A stretch of DNA of 64,000 bases from Isoetes taiwanensis (lineage: Eukaryota; Streptophyta; Lycopodiopsida; Isoetales; Isoetaceae), in contig JAJEKV010000047.1 of assembly GCA_021234155.1 (NCBI GenBank), forward strand, positions 5,793,071 through 5,857,070, given 5' to 3'. The notes beneath the pieces are model-generated. The model was not told the DNA's origin and made no database searches. It saw only the letters and a program-made list of their open reading frames with translations. The number at the start of each line of letters is the position of its first letter. Position 1 is the first letter of the stretch. The translations under genes were made by a program, and so were the position numbers. Below are positions 42,100 to 52,416 of this stretch, one piece after another.

Positions 42100-45000
42100 A
42101 ACCATGATGAACAACGAAGGAACAGAAATGGCGCAAGAAGATTGCAATATCGGGAATGTGACAAAGAAAATGAAGTGTAAGATTGATGAAATTTGTAAAT
42201 TTATATATGATCAGGTTCAAGATTTACGTCCCCGTGCAAAGGAGAGCTTTAGCGATGAAAACTGCTTGGGATGAAAGGCTGCACTTCTTTTTGAACCTGC
42301 CATTGGAAATCCAAATAAAAGCAATTCTGAAGGATACTATGCTAAAAATATCCGTGAAGGTCTGCAGGAAGTGAAACAAGCAAATAGCAATGATAAATTA
42401 GCGACTAAGCATTTCCTCGTTATCAATGATTGTTGGTGAGAATGGAAAACTCGAGGCAAAAAGGAGTAGCCTCCGGAATTCTTCAAGTGCAAGCAAGAAA
42501 CCTCACAAAAGCTGCAATTAGAAGAAAGCGGATGTCATTATCAAAAAGCATATGTGGGCACCGGCAGAAGGCAACCAGGCGGACATGCTTCGGAATCAAC
42601 CAAACAGTTGGTAAATGAGTTTTGGTTAACCCACACAAAAACTTCTCCAAAGTACAGGGATGTCAGGAAGAAAAGGACACTTCCAATCCAGTATTTGGAC
42701 ATGCCCCAGGTTAGTTTTAAGTCTTCTAATCCTCTTTTTTGCAAGCTTGATAGAAGCTAGCTTCTGTGCATCCTGGATAAGTTTAGTAATCCTATTTGCA
42801 TTCCATGCAAGGGATGTTTAGGGTATACATTGAAGTACATCCAACTACAGTAATTATATTTTTACACTTGGAAGTACTGAATGAGCTATGTTTAACAGGA
42901 AAAGTACTTGGATGTACTTGCAATTACATCCAATGTGGCATAAGGCAGAAAATATGTTGAAAGTCAGGCTGTGTTATTATAGTCTTGATTTTTGTAGTTC
43001 CCAAGTACATTATAGTACATTTTAAGCTTTCCTGATCTCAAGATAGTTTTGAAAGATAGGGTGATACATAAAAGTATTTAAATGTACTTCCATACATAAG
43101 AAAAGTATTGAATACATACATCTGTAATACAGTGACACTGTCTGTTACCTGGTTACATATTGAGTTTTTTATGTACTTCTGGAACTCTTTGGAGTACATT
43201 CTTTATACATTTATACATATCATGTACATGGTATGTACGATGTTGTGGTATAGTAGTTGAATGTATATCAAATCATGATCTGAATGCCATAGAACTAATG
43301 CAATGTCTGCAACATCTTTGGATTCGTAAGTAGTTCTAATTTATATCTTACTTATACATGCCGCTTTTTTCCTTGCAGAGTGAATTGTATGAGATGTTCA
43401 AAGATGAACATCCTGAAGTGAAGATTAGCATCAGAAAGTTCGAGCTGCTTAAGCCTACGTGTGTGAGAAGGTTGAAAGAGAGGAACACATGCTGCTGCGT
43501 GAAGCATGAACAAGCTGATCTATACAGAAAAGCTTTTAGCGTCCTGAGGAGCAAATTTCATGCCAATTGTACATGTTCTTATGGTGTTTGTGCAGCAGAT
43601 GAGAACAATGGCATCTGCCAAGCTTCTTCTAAAACATTTCAAAATGTTGGTGCTATGTGGAGAGCTACGGTCTGTGACAAGGAAGGCGAAGAGTGGCATA
43701 GTTTGGACTGTGTCAAGGGAGAGTGCCAGAACTGTGGCACTGAAAATATTAAAATCTGTCCTAAGGAGAAAGAGTCGCAGAATGAGAACATTGAATGGCA
43801 AGTTTACAAGTACGTGAACGAACCTTCCAAAGCTGGCACTTCAAGGAGGTTGAAGCTTGTTACTGAAAGCGGGAGTCCAGGTACATTGCTTGACAAGATG
43901 TTTCAGCACCTTACAAAGTTCACTATTCACAACTTTTCGAAGAAGTTGGCGAGCAAACAATTCAGAAATCGATTGCAAAATTTGAGGAATGATTCTGTTT
44001 TGTCGAAGAATGGACTTTGCAGAGAACTACACTTTGCGCCCATTCGGGGAGGTTCAGGTCCGAGCATTGGAACAATGATCGATAACTATTCGGTGCATAT
44101 AACCATGATGAAAGTCAATGGCGAGCTGAAAAAAGCTGTTCATTTGTATGTTTCCGATGTTATGAAGCATGATGCTTTCTTTGTTCAGTTGCACTCAAGA
44201 AGCACCATATTTGGATGATGCAAAAGGTTTTGGCCACATCAAATACCATGTCATGTGGTTTTGATGGGTGTCTTTGCTTTCGGTTTAAGTGTTCTCGAGC
44301 CTTTTATTTGAATGTGGCCCAATATTATAACAGGTATAAAATTAGGATGCGATGGAATTATTTTGGCTCGAGGCCATGGAAAAGGAGAACATGATGGGCG
44401 GTGCTTTGGAGAAAAGGTTCCTAGCGTACGAGCAAAGGAAAGAGAATGGTGTTCGATTTTGGGTGCCAACTCGCTTGCACTTTGTTTGAGACAAAAGAAG
44501 TGCAAAATGGATAGAGTCATATGGGAGGTGATGGCGAAGACATTAACAGGGGACCCTCGTTCGTGATTGTGAGACATTGCCCGGTACTCTAGCTATACAT
44601 TGTGTGTCCGCTATTAATCCAACTGACCCAACACTTGTCATGTATAGATCCCTGTCATGTTTTTGCAATGGTTGCTTGAATTTCAGATGGGAGAATGTGA
44701 GAATCTCGAGCATTGTGGTGCGTGGAAGTCGCACAAACCGGAGCCTAGTTCGGCCCAGGTCGACGAACAAGAAGAGCTAGCTGGTTTTATGCGGTGATGA
44801 GCAAGAACTATCCGATGTACTCCAAATTGGAGACATATTTGCATCTTTTGCTGCTCCGGGGAATCATGAAAATGTTCCATACTTCGCCCTCCCATCGCGT
44901 GAAGGAGATGCATATTCTTCAGGAAGATGTGATTGACGACTATGGAAATAGAATGCTTGCTAATGACAAGGTTATAGCTGGTCATTACTATCAACTACTA

Positions 45001-45195
45001 CAAGGCACAAACCACAAGTACAAGTTGTTGGATGACAAAATAGTATTGGTACCAGCTGAATCTGTAATTGGAGCAAAGTTCACGATGCAAAGAGTCAAGC
45101 ATAAGTTGAAGGGGGCACGTACAACATATATGATCACACGAGAGGTGCATGACATGCTTATATCAAGCCTACCTGAGATTGTTGAGTGCACATGA
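42100..45195 (+). pseudogene. HGKG-motif putative transposase, copy A, frameshifted
   Basis: 42100-42430 has a possible N-terminal start (MMNNEGTEMAQEDC) and helical sequence. Exon about 42500-42709 (LVNEFWLTHTKTSPKYRD) splices in phase (CCCCAG/GTTAGT to TTGCAG/AGTGAA) to exon 43379-44218 with LYEMFKDEHPEVKISIRKFE and RNTCCCVKHEQADL (CxC...H). Then come FDGCLCFRF near 44260, ARGHGKGEHDG near 44370, LSCFCNGCLNF near 44660 and a C-terminal domain to 45195. The layout matches a widespread family of uncharacterised DDE-type transposase-like proteins with DG...QF and HGKGxxDG motifs. Several frameshifts break it, and the first catalytic-region Asp seen in copy B is not preserved. Confidence 0.65.
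42710..43378 (+). other. 669-bp intron rich in GTAC-containing words
   Basis: The intron of the copy A transposase contains many AAGTACAT / ATGTACTT words (for example near 42830, 42905, 43010, 43085, 43165, 43195), far more than expected by chance at this composition. They may be binding sites or a decayed simple repeat. Confidence 0.5.
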
Positions 45196-45238
45196 CTAAG
45201 TTCTATACAAAGGAACTTTCATATTTGCCATCATCTTC

Positions 45239-45604
45239 TGTTATGTTGAGAAAACTAGTCGATTGCTGCAAGTTTTTTTGTGATTTACTTATTTTTTAAT
45301 CCGAAGTGCATTTTGATACTTCAATTTCAGTATCACAGAATATCTTCTATGACCAAGCAAAATGTATATCAGAAAGTACAAAATGTTCATCAATTGTTGC
45401 ATGAAGAAGTTAAACTAGTCTGTGTTATGTTGAGAAAACTAGTCGATTGCTGCAAGTTTTTTCTTATTTACTTATTTTTTAATCTGAAGTGCATTTTGAT
45501 ACTTAAATTTCAGTATCACACAATATCTTCTGATTCCAAGCACAATGTATATCAGAAAGTACAAAATGTTCATCAATTGTTGCATAAAGAAGTTAAACTA
45601 GTCC
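45239..45604. repeat. 184-bp tandem duplication after copy A
   Basis: The unit starting TGTTATGTTGAGAAAACTAG at 45239 recurs at 45423 with few changes. It lies just downstream of the stop of the HGKG transposase and may mark its 3' UTR or element end. Confidence 0.85.
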
Positions 45605-45999
45605 CGTCATGAACTTGTTACTATCTATCTATATAATGGATATCAATAGCTTTTCTTTTGATTCATGAAACAAAGCGAAAAGTGGAACATGTATGGAGAC
45701 AAAAACTCTTGTATTACATATCACAAGATATACAACCGATCATATCGGATATGATGCCAATATATACAAGTCTCATTGTTCATGTTTTATATTAACATTA
45801 AATTACATTCAAAATCTGGTCACGGCCGATGTGAAGCCGATACATACTATTCTCATTTGTTTCAATATGTTACTTTCTTGCGGCTTGTCCATAGCTTTGG
45901 ACATGCCATCTCGGCCCTTGTAGCCCTCTCGAAAGCATTTGCCTCTCCGCACATTTGTTGTTAGTACATCGGTTGGATTGCGTAAAGGATTACGCTTCA
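45605..45999. other. Junction between plus- and minus-strand modules
   Basis: Non-coding, AT-rich. Coding remnants to the left read on the plus strand and those to the right on the minus strand, so two elements or two halves of a rearrangement meet here. Confidence 0.4.
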
Positions 46000-46560
46000 C
46001 ATCTTTTTATTGCAGTCCGGTGCTATCAACAAACCCTCTAGCCATGGTTTTGAAGTGTCAAGAGACACGTGTCTTCAACATCACTTTCCTGCCATGAAGG
46101 TGGGCATATGCAATTTTAGTTGGGATTGAAGAGCATCTTGTACTCGGAGTCGCCTACTATTAGTGTGTTCTTTGTCATTCATGTCCGGATACTTCTCAAA
46201 TATATAAACTCAATTGGCTTCAGATACAAAGGTTTGTCTTCATATCTTTTAATCCCAAAGGCAGCTCCAAACAAGTGGCTTCCATCAAAGGTGAACCTTA
46301 AGTCCCTTATCTCTGCGTCATTGTGAAGATTTTATCCACTACTCTTGATAGGTTCCATGGAGCTATTGATGACCATATTCCTACTTCAAAGTGTTCAAAT
46401 ACAAATTCCGTGAATTAGTCTAGGTGGGGCCTTAAAAACAACACTTTCTTGCCTATTATGTCATAATTTCCAACTAACTGATCATCGATACCAAAGTCCT
46501 ATGTATTTGTTTTGCCAAAACATTATTGATATCAAACACTATCAACCTTTTCTCACACAC
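46000..46560 (-). pseudogene. FCP1-like HAD domain, third copy, decayed
   Basis: Entered through an acceptor (TCATATCAG at 46561) with KRLIVFDINNVLAKQ, motif 1 again D-x-N. After a one-base frame change near 46490 it continues DDQLVGNYDIIGKK, LFLRPHLD, a TAA, then FEVGIWSSIAPWNL. Near 46170-46120 comes NTLIVGDSEYKMLFNPN, where the first Asp of the DDSxYK motif is Gly. It therefore has at least one nonsense codon, a frameshift and a motif 4 substitution. The gene order on this strand is Ulp1-like, then FCP1-like. Confidence 0.65.
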
Positions 46561-46791
46561 CTGATATGAAAGAACATGCAATTTATCAATACAAGATGGT
46601 GGAGTTGAATAAAAGAGATTTTATTCATTAAAATTCAATGAAAGAATGTGTATTTTATAATCAAATAGTGTTTAGCATTGACAATAGGGATAGGTCATTT
46701 TCTCACCCACATTTATTAGTACCGTGGTCTATTGGTTTCGGGTGCGATGTGAATGTGGTCTAACTCCTGAAGTAGTGCTCGGATGAGAACA
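46561..46791. other. Intron-like spacer between Ulp1-like and FCP1-like parts
   Basis: AT-rich, non-coding on the minus strand. The FCP1-like exon begins at its lower end. Confidence 0.4.
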
Positions 46792-47335
46792 TCACGACGA
46801 TCCTCCGCATACTTTGGCAAGAACTAGTTTCGGGTAATCTGTAAATGTGACAACAATACTTACATAATAAGTATTAAAAACTATTTGTTTGCAAGACAAA
46901 AGAAGTGAGACACTCACATTGGTAGTTTTACCACACACGATTGTGTCTACAAACTTCTGCATATAAGCTGCAACATAGAGGCCACATGAATCCCCATCTT
47001 TCTGCCGTGGACACTTATGAATCTTCACAACTGGTGAAGGATTTTGTCCATGCTTCAAAAAGTGGGACACTCGACACAAATCGCTGCCATATAGTGAGGA
47101 TGTGGAGCCCGCAAAAGACCGGATCTATTTTGTAGCAAATGAATGAAAGAAGCTGCTAACATGGTATCCAATCCACTCAATATTAATAAAAGGAGATGTG
47201 AAATACAAAATACCTCTTAAGTGCAAGCATGTCAACGTCAATGTCCTCGGCAGAATTGAAGATCTGAATGTTGATGGTGTTCTTACTCTTAGTAAGTGCC
47301 ATGTTGAAGATGGCCAAAGTGTGATGTTCAAGAAC
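46792..47335 (-). pseudogene. Ulp1-type (C48) cysteine protease, second copy
   Basis: The upstream part (about 47335-47220) reads EHHTLAIFNMALTKSKN and INIQIFNSAED, corresponding to the Ulp1 His box without its Trp and to the Asp box with Asn in place of Asp. The downstream exon (47079 to a GTGAGT donor near 46917) reads KCPRQKDGDSCGLYVAAYMQ, the Gln...Cys box with the catalytic Cys intact. Loss of the Asp suggests that this copy is inactive even if spliced. It lies just before the third FCP1-like domain on the same strand. Confidence 0.65.
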
Positions 47336-47929
47336 TCTACATAGCATTGGAATCATGATTCATCCGCACTTCACCAATTTATCCCCTCAGAAGAGCTACC
47401 TTTACAATATCTCTTCCACGCCGAGGGTGCCATAGATTTATCTTTTTTCGCTTGCCTTGGTCCATCTTTTGCAAATTCCATGAAGTCGTCCGGTGGGAAG
47501 AACCGGGCGTCGGCCTTCTTATCATCCGGAACACGAGTCGCGGTACCTATAACAAGTTGAAAAGGATAAAATTACTAACTTGACTTACACATACAAATGA
47601 ACAAGTTCAAAGTCCAAGACACGGCATACATATCCACATGCCGGTTGGAAAATTTTCCCACATCCATGTCCAAAGACATCTTGTTCAAATAAATAACACT
47701 CCATTTCGTGCAAAGATCCGGGAACATCCTTGCCTTCTTGAGCTTCATCATTCGGTTCGGAAAAAGGCATCATATGGCCTGTATTGAGCTGCGATGCGGG
47801 TTCAATGACCAAGACATTTACACAAATCATCTACATTAGCCTACTACTATCCATATTATTTTAAAGTTTTTAACTTGGATACTAGAATTAAAAAAAAAAA
47901 ATGTAAGATATGTAGATCAAGTTACCCTC
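47336..47929. other. Broken frames between Ulp1-like part and acidic linker
   Basis: A minus-strand frame at 47830-47585 contains EPNDEAQEGKDVPGSLHEME but no known domain. It may be linker sequence of the same multi-domain gene. Confidence 0.35.
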
Positions 47930-48172
47930 GTAGAGATCATTCTTACGACTGGCGATATCTTTTTTTTCTGAGTCGGTATCCATTTCCTTCCCATCTTTTT
48001 GGTTTCCTCACTCGATTCTTATTAGATCCGAATCCTCGTCTTCAACCTCTCCTGATTTCTCATTGTCATGAAATTCAGCTTCCTTTACTATGTCAAAAGC
48101 AAGATTTGACACAAACTTAAGAGTATCCTGCTCTACATCTTGATGCTCTGAAGATTCCTCTTCATTAGGACC
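47930..48172 (-). pseudogene. Acidic linker exon of the multi-domain gene
   Basis: After a TATGTTTACAG acceptor the minus strand reads GPNEEESSEHQDVEQDTLKF and SGEVEDEDSDLIRIE, then a stop/frameshift, then basic sequence. A lysine-rich piece (VTPKKKSTPKKA) lies upstream near 48290. Such acidic and basic stretches suit a nuclear linker between the coiled-coil/RING part and the Ulp1-like part. No domain is recognised. Confidence 0.4.
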
Positions 48173-48928
48173 TGTAAACATAGGATGTCATGGACTTCTC
48201 ACCTTTGTACAATCAAGTAAAATGCTTTCTTACCGTTTCTACCGCTTTAATTGTCTTCTTCTCTACGTGGCTTTTTTAGGCGTGGACTTCTTCTTTGGAG
48301 TCACATTTTCTCTGCTTCTTTGCCTTTACTTTTGAAGATGTGGCCTTAGCCTGCTCCCTCAATCTCTCGAAGTTCCTCATCATAACTGAATGTCACCATG
48401 CACTGGTGCCCGCCTCCTCAACTCAGTATCACCGCAGAATAGTGATTTTGCTTTTTCCTTCAATCACTGCTTTCTTTCCCTCGGCTACATCTTGCACCTC
48501 AATTTTCTTTGGAACCTCCAAAACTGTGAAAACCGAACCAAGAATAAGAAATTGCTTCCTCTGACACAATGCAAAACAATTGGAAAACAAGCGCACCTGA
48601 TCTGTGGTGTAATTTCTGCTCAGTTGTTTTTTTGGCACTTTGAAGCTCTGAAAATAAATCACATAACAGTCAGATATCAGTCTCAAACTGTGAATGTACA
48701 ACATGTATGTAAGTTCTACATCTAGGACCCTACACTGTGAATGTACAACATGTATGTAAGAAACACATATATGTATGACATGCAAGGCATGGAACTATAA
48801 GTATAAAATAACCAGTACACTCCTACATGCTGTAGCAAAACCTTAAGTGCAGCAATCTACATGTAAATGGATTCTACATTGCAGTAATCCTGGGTGCAGC
48901 AAATTAAACATAAATCATGAAATCTTGC
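48173..48928. other. Intron-like stretch with short repeats
   Basis: Contains duplicated words (ACACTGTGAATGTACAACATG near 48732 and a similar TGTGAATGTACAACATG near 48690). Short coding-like bits are present but no domain is identified. Confidence 0.4.
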
Positions 48929-50139
48929 TTACCTCCGAAGGTACACACCCAAGATCTTTGAAATGTTTTCGTCCCATTTGCATGCTCTTGGGCAGGATAG
49001 TTCAGCAGAAATAGAATATGAGAAACAGAAGATATGAAATGAATGCTCGCATGGAGCAACTAGGATAGGTTCATTATTAGCAAAGCCATTACTATAAAAC
49101 ACACATCCATGCACAGATATGAATTTTTCTTCAAATTTGAGATCACTAAGCTTGTTTTGGGCTGAAGGAGAATCGCTGCAGAATGCATCATGTACTTATG
49201 CATATCATCAAGCCGTCTGCAGCACTCATACTGAACTTTGTGAGCCTCCTCAAGTTCTGCAATCCTCTTTTCACATAACTCCTTTTCCCGAATGGCTTTC
49301 TCCAATGGCTCCTAAATTCTCTTCAGCATTTCTTCCTTCCTGGTTCTATTCCTCATCAAAAGGTCAACCTCCTGCTGCACAGTCTTGATGTCTCTCTTAT
49401 TCTGCTTAGCGTCATCGAGAACACTATTGATGTCTTCTTGTATCTGTGCTAGGTCCTCTTCATGTGCATCATTTCTTCCTGAAATCTTATTTATATTGTC
49501 ACGTAATTCTGCCTGGTGAATTTTCAGTTCTTCAACCTTGGATGTGCTGCTAATTAACTCTCCATGACACTGCTGCAACAGAGTTTCTGCAAATTCAAGC
49601 TCTTCTTTAGGGTAAAATCCTTGCTGAAATTTAGGAACCTTGGATGTGGATTTAGAGGTCCCAATTTCTTCTGTAATAGCAGATTCTTTTGCTCCTCCCC
49701 TTGCCAAATCTTTGGCCAAATCTTTAAAAGTTTCCCAATCTACTTTTTTACCTGTCAATTGAAGGGCAAATGCACGAGAAAAGTACTCAGGTACATGGCG
49801 ATTTGTGACCTCCCGCTTACCAAAAACAATCTCATAATGTTTGTAGAAGTTCTCGGCCCACTCTGGCTTCACGCTAGATTCTTTGAACCCCCGTATGTCT
49901 TTGGGCCCCCACTGCTCGTCCATTATCTGTTGTAAATCTGGAAAAATTTCATCTGCATTGACACATCTTACATGCTTTGCTTCCACAACAGCGGGTTCTT
50001 CACAAATAAGTCTTCTTTTTGGCCCTGGTTCCTCAGAAGTTTGAACCTTCCTCTTGTTTTTTTCGGCTTTCTTGCTAGAATCGACCATTTTCAAATTTTT
50101 GTTTAATCTGGGTGACTTCCTGGAGGCAAAGGCGTCCAT
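48929..50139 (-). pseudogene. Coiled-coil protein with RING-H2-like C-terminus
   Basis: An ATG at 50139 opens MDAFASRKSPRLNKN, with basic nuclear-type sequence (KKAEKNKRKVQ, GPKRRLICEEP). A helical domain follows, then a long coiled coil (about residues 180-275: EEDLAQIQEDINSVLDDAK). A single in-frame TAG at 49314 interrupts it; the frame then continues with EKELCEKRIAELEEAHKVQ. After a frame change near 49100 the sequence VAPCEHSFHIFC followed by CPRACKW matches the C-x-H-x2-H-x2-C...CPxxC core of RING-H2 fingers, the ubiquitin E3 type. The gene heads the minus-strand series that continues to Ulp1-like and FCP1-like parts. Confidence 0.6.
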
Positions 50140-50860
50140 TGCTTGGATTTGGGCAAGGATTTCGAGGAAGAAGAATAGTTACAGTCGAATTACTTCGTTG
50201 ATCACTCACAAACACAAAAAATTGGAACGGCGGCAAATTTTTTTCCTAAACAGGAAACACTTCGCAATCTCCCTCCGAAAAATTGCAATGAAGGTCCGTT
50301 CTGGTTGCCACTGCCACTCATAATTTTGAATTGCTGACGTGGCTATTCCTAATAATTGCATATTATACATAATGTAAGGGCATTTTTTTTAGACACCCTA
50401 GCTTTTTTTTACCCAGGCAGTTGATATTTCTGATTCTGACCTGTCTATGATTACTGAATTCTTGACAGCAATGGCAATGAGGACGACAGGATGAACCTTA
50501 TAACACATCATATACTACATGACCGAAGTTCTGATTGTGAAATCATACATGATTGTAATGCATTGTTCAAGTCTGTATTTTGAACAACTTTATTATAATG
50601 AAAGTACAACACATTTACTACCTGATGACCAATCGCTATTTCCTGTCCACCAAACATTGTAATAGTTGTAAATTATAATAAAGAAGATATTTTAACATTG
50701 TAACAATCGTACATTATAAATAAAAAAGAGAAAGACATTTTTTAAGGATACAAGTTTTAGTAAAACAATATTGTATTGCAACCAAACATTACAATACGAT
50801 GAATATAACTTATAAAAAACAATCTGAAATAAACTGCTATTAAAAAAGAACATCTAATCT
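50140..50860. other. Upstream of the coiled-coil/RING gene; no gene
   Basis: Includes a TGACGTGGC (ACGT-core) motif near 50335, which also occurs near 35115 upstream of the other element. From 50360 it is AT-rich and non-coding. Confidence 0.4.
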
Positions 50861-51447
50861 TCAGTACAATTCACCAAGATCAATGTCCTCAGCACATGAC
50901 TCCAGAAGTGTTGAGAATATCAGATCAAGGTGAATAACACCCCAATGAGTTCGCTTGATAAGAGTCATTATGATGCCATCACGAACAATCTGCCTCTGTT
51001 CAAGGTAGAATTGAAAGGTCCGCTTCAATGAGTTGTACCTCCAGATATCTGACTCCTTTAGCAGCTTATCCAATGCCCAAATTGCAATGACATATTTCTT
51101 CAGCTTCATCATCTTCTCATGCATCTCCATTGTTGGGAGATGAGTATCTTTTTCCTCTGAAAGGTGCAATGGACATTGGAAGTGCCTGCCCTCAGTCAAT
51201 GCAAACTTCATAAAAACATCTTTGTTCTTGTTCCTGTGAAAATTTTCCACCAACTCTCGCTGCAGCTGTTCAGATGGTCCATAATGGGTTGTACAATGTT
51301 TTGTCCCATGTCTACCATTGACATGCCACTGTTATACCTTGTATTCACCATCCTAAACCCTGTTTTCTCCTGTTCTGTTTCTGCTCTATTTTGGAAAGAC
51401 AATGCAAATAATTTCAGGTTCAGGGTTGTCATCACTATATCCCACAT
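50861..51447 (-). pseudogene. Unknown ORF in the minus-strand element, frameshifted
   Basis: Two overlapping minus-strand frames join near 51250. The first has FRMVNTRYNSGMSMVDMGQN; the second has LKKYVIAIWALDKLLKESD, then WRYNSLKRTFQFYLEQRQI, and an acidic C-terminus (CAEDIDLGELY). The codon texture is protein-like and helical. I recognise no family. Its place between transposase B and the coiled-coil gene suggests an accessory protein of the same element. Confidence 0.45.
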
Positions 51448-52416
51448 TCACGTACGATTCTTTACCCATTTTTGCTAATTATCCCATAACAATACGAAAA
51501 TTCTCATTTAGGATGAATAATCCCACATGCCTAACCTAATGGGGTGGGGGTATAAGATGGGTTGTTCGACCATGGCTACTTACCATGGCTTCCTCAAAAA
51601 ATTTGAAGAAGAATGAGGAAGAAGGAGGTTGGGCTGCTTATGAGCAGTTCACCCAAGAAGGAAAAGCTTGCCAACCAGAGTTTGGCAAGCTCTCCCTCCC
51701 CCTCCCTCCCCCCCCCTCCCAACCCTTCCCCCCACCACTGGTGGACCCTAAGGTCCACCAACATCACTGGGTTTAGAAACCCAGCATTGGCCAAGTCTGT
51801 GAGACTTGTGGCATGGTGAAGAGGGGTTCATTAAAATTTGGAGGCAGGGTTAGATTAGAAAGGGTTACACTTCCCTTCAGAAAAAAGTAATTTCTAACCA
51901 ATTTAAAAATTAATATGTGTCTTTTTTTCCACTAAATTTCAAGTTGTTGCAACTTAAATTGCCCTTTAAGATCACCCAAAAAAAAAAAAAAAAAAACACA
52001 ACATATAATGAGTCAATTTACGACTTACAACCCTGAAGCTACTAAAAAACCGAGGCATATTTTAAGGCATATTCCAAGGCATATTCCAAGCTCCTAAAAA
52101 ATCAAGGCATATTCCAATTCATTCCAAGGCATATTCTAATGGTCTTACCTTTTGGAACTTAGGCATGTTCTAATGGTCTTATATTGCAAGGAGGGAAACA
52201 CTTAAAATTGATTGTTTGCACATGTTGCCATCACATGTATCATATTGGCATCATATGCACCATGTTGGCACCACATGCTATACAGAAGGCAACACAGTTT
52301 GCATCACAAGATACACCATGTTGCCATCACATCCACCATGTCGACACCACACTTAGAATGAAGTTAGAGAAATATACTTAGAAAAGTTGGTATACTTAGA
52401 AAGAATGGAATTACAA
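51448..52416. other. Non-coding stretch with pyrimidine tract, A-run and short repeats
   Basis: A C/T tract (51690-51735), a run of 20 A (51978-51997), recurring AAGGCATATTCCAA (52050-52140) and CACCATGTTGxCATCACAT-type words (52220-52345). The A-run may be the tail of a small retroposed sequence. No gene is seen. Confidence 0.5.
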
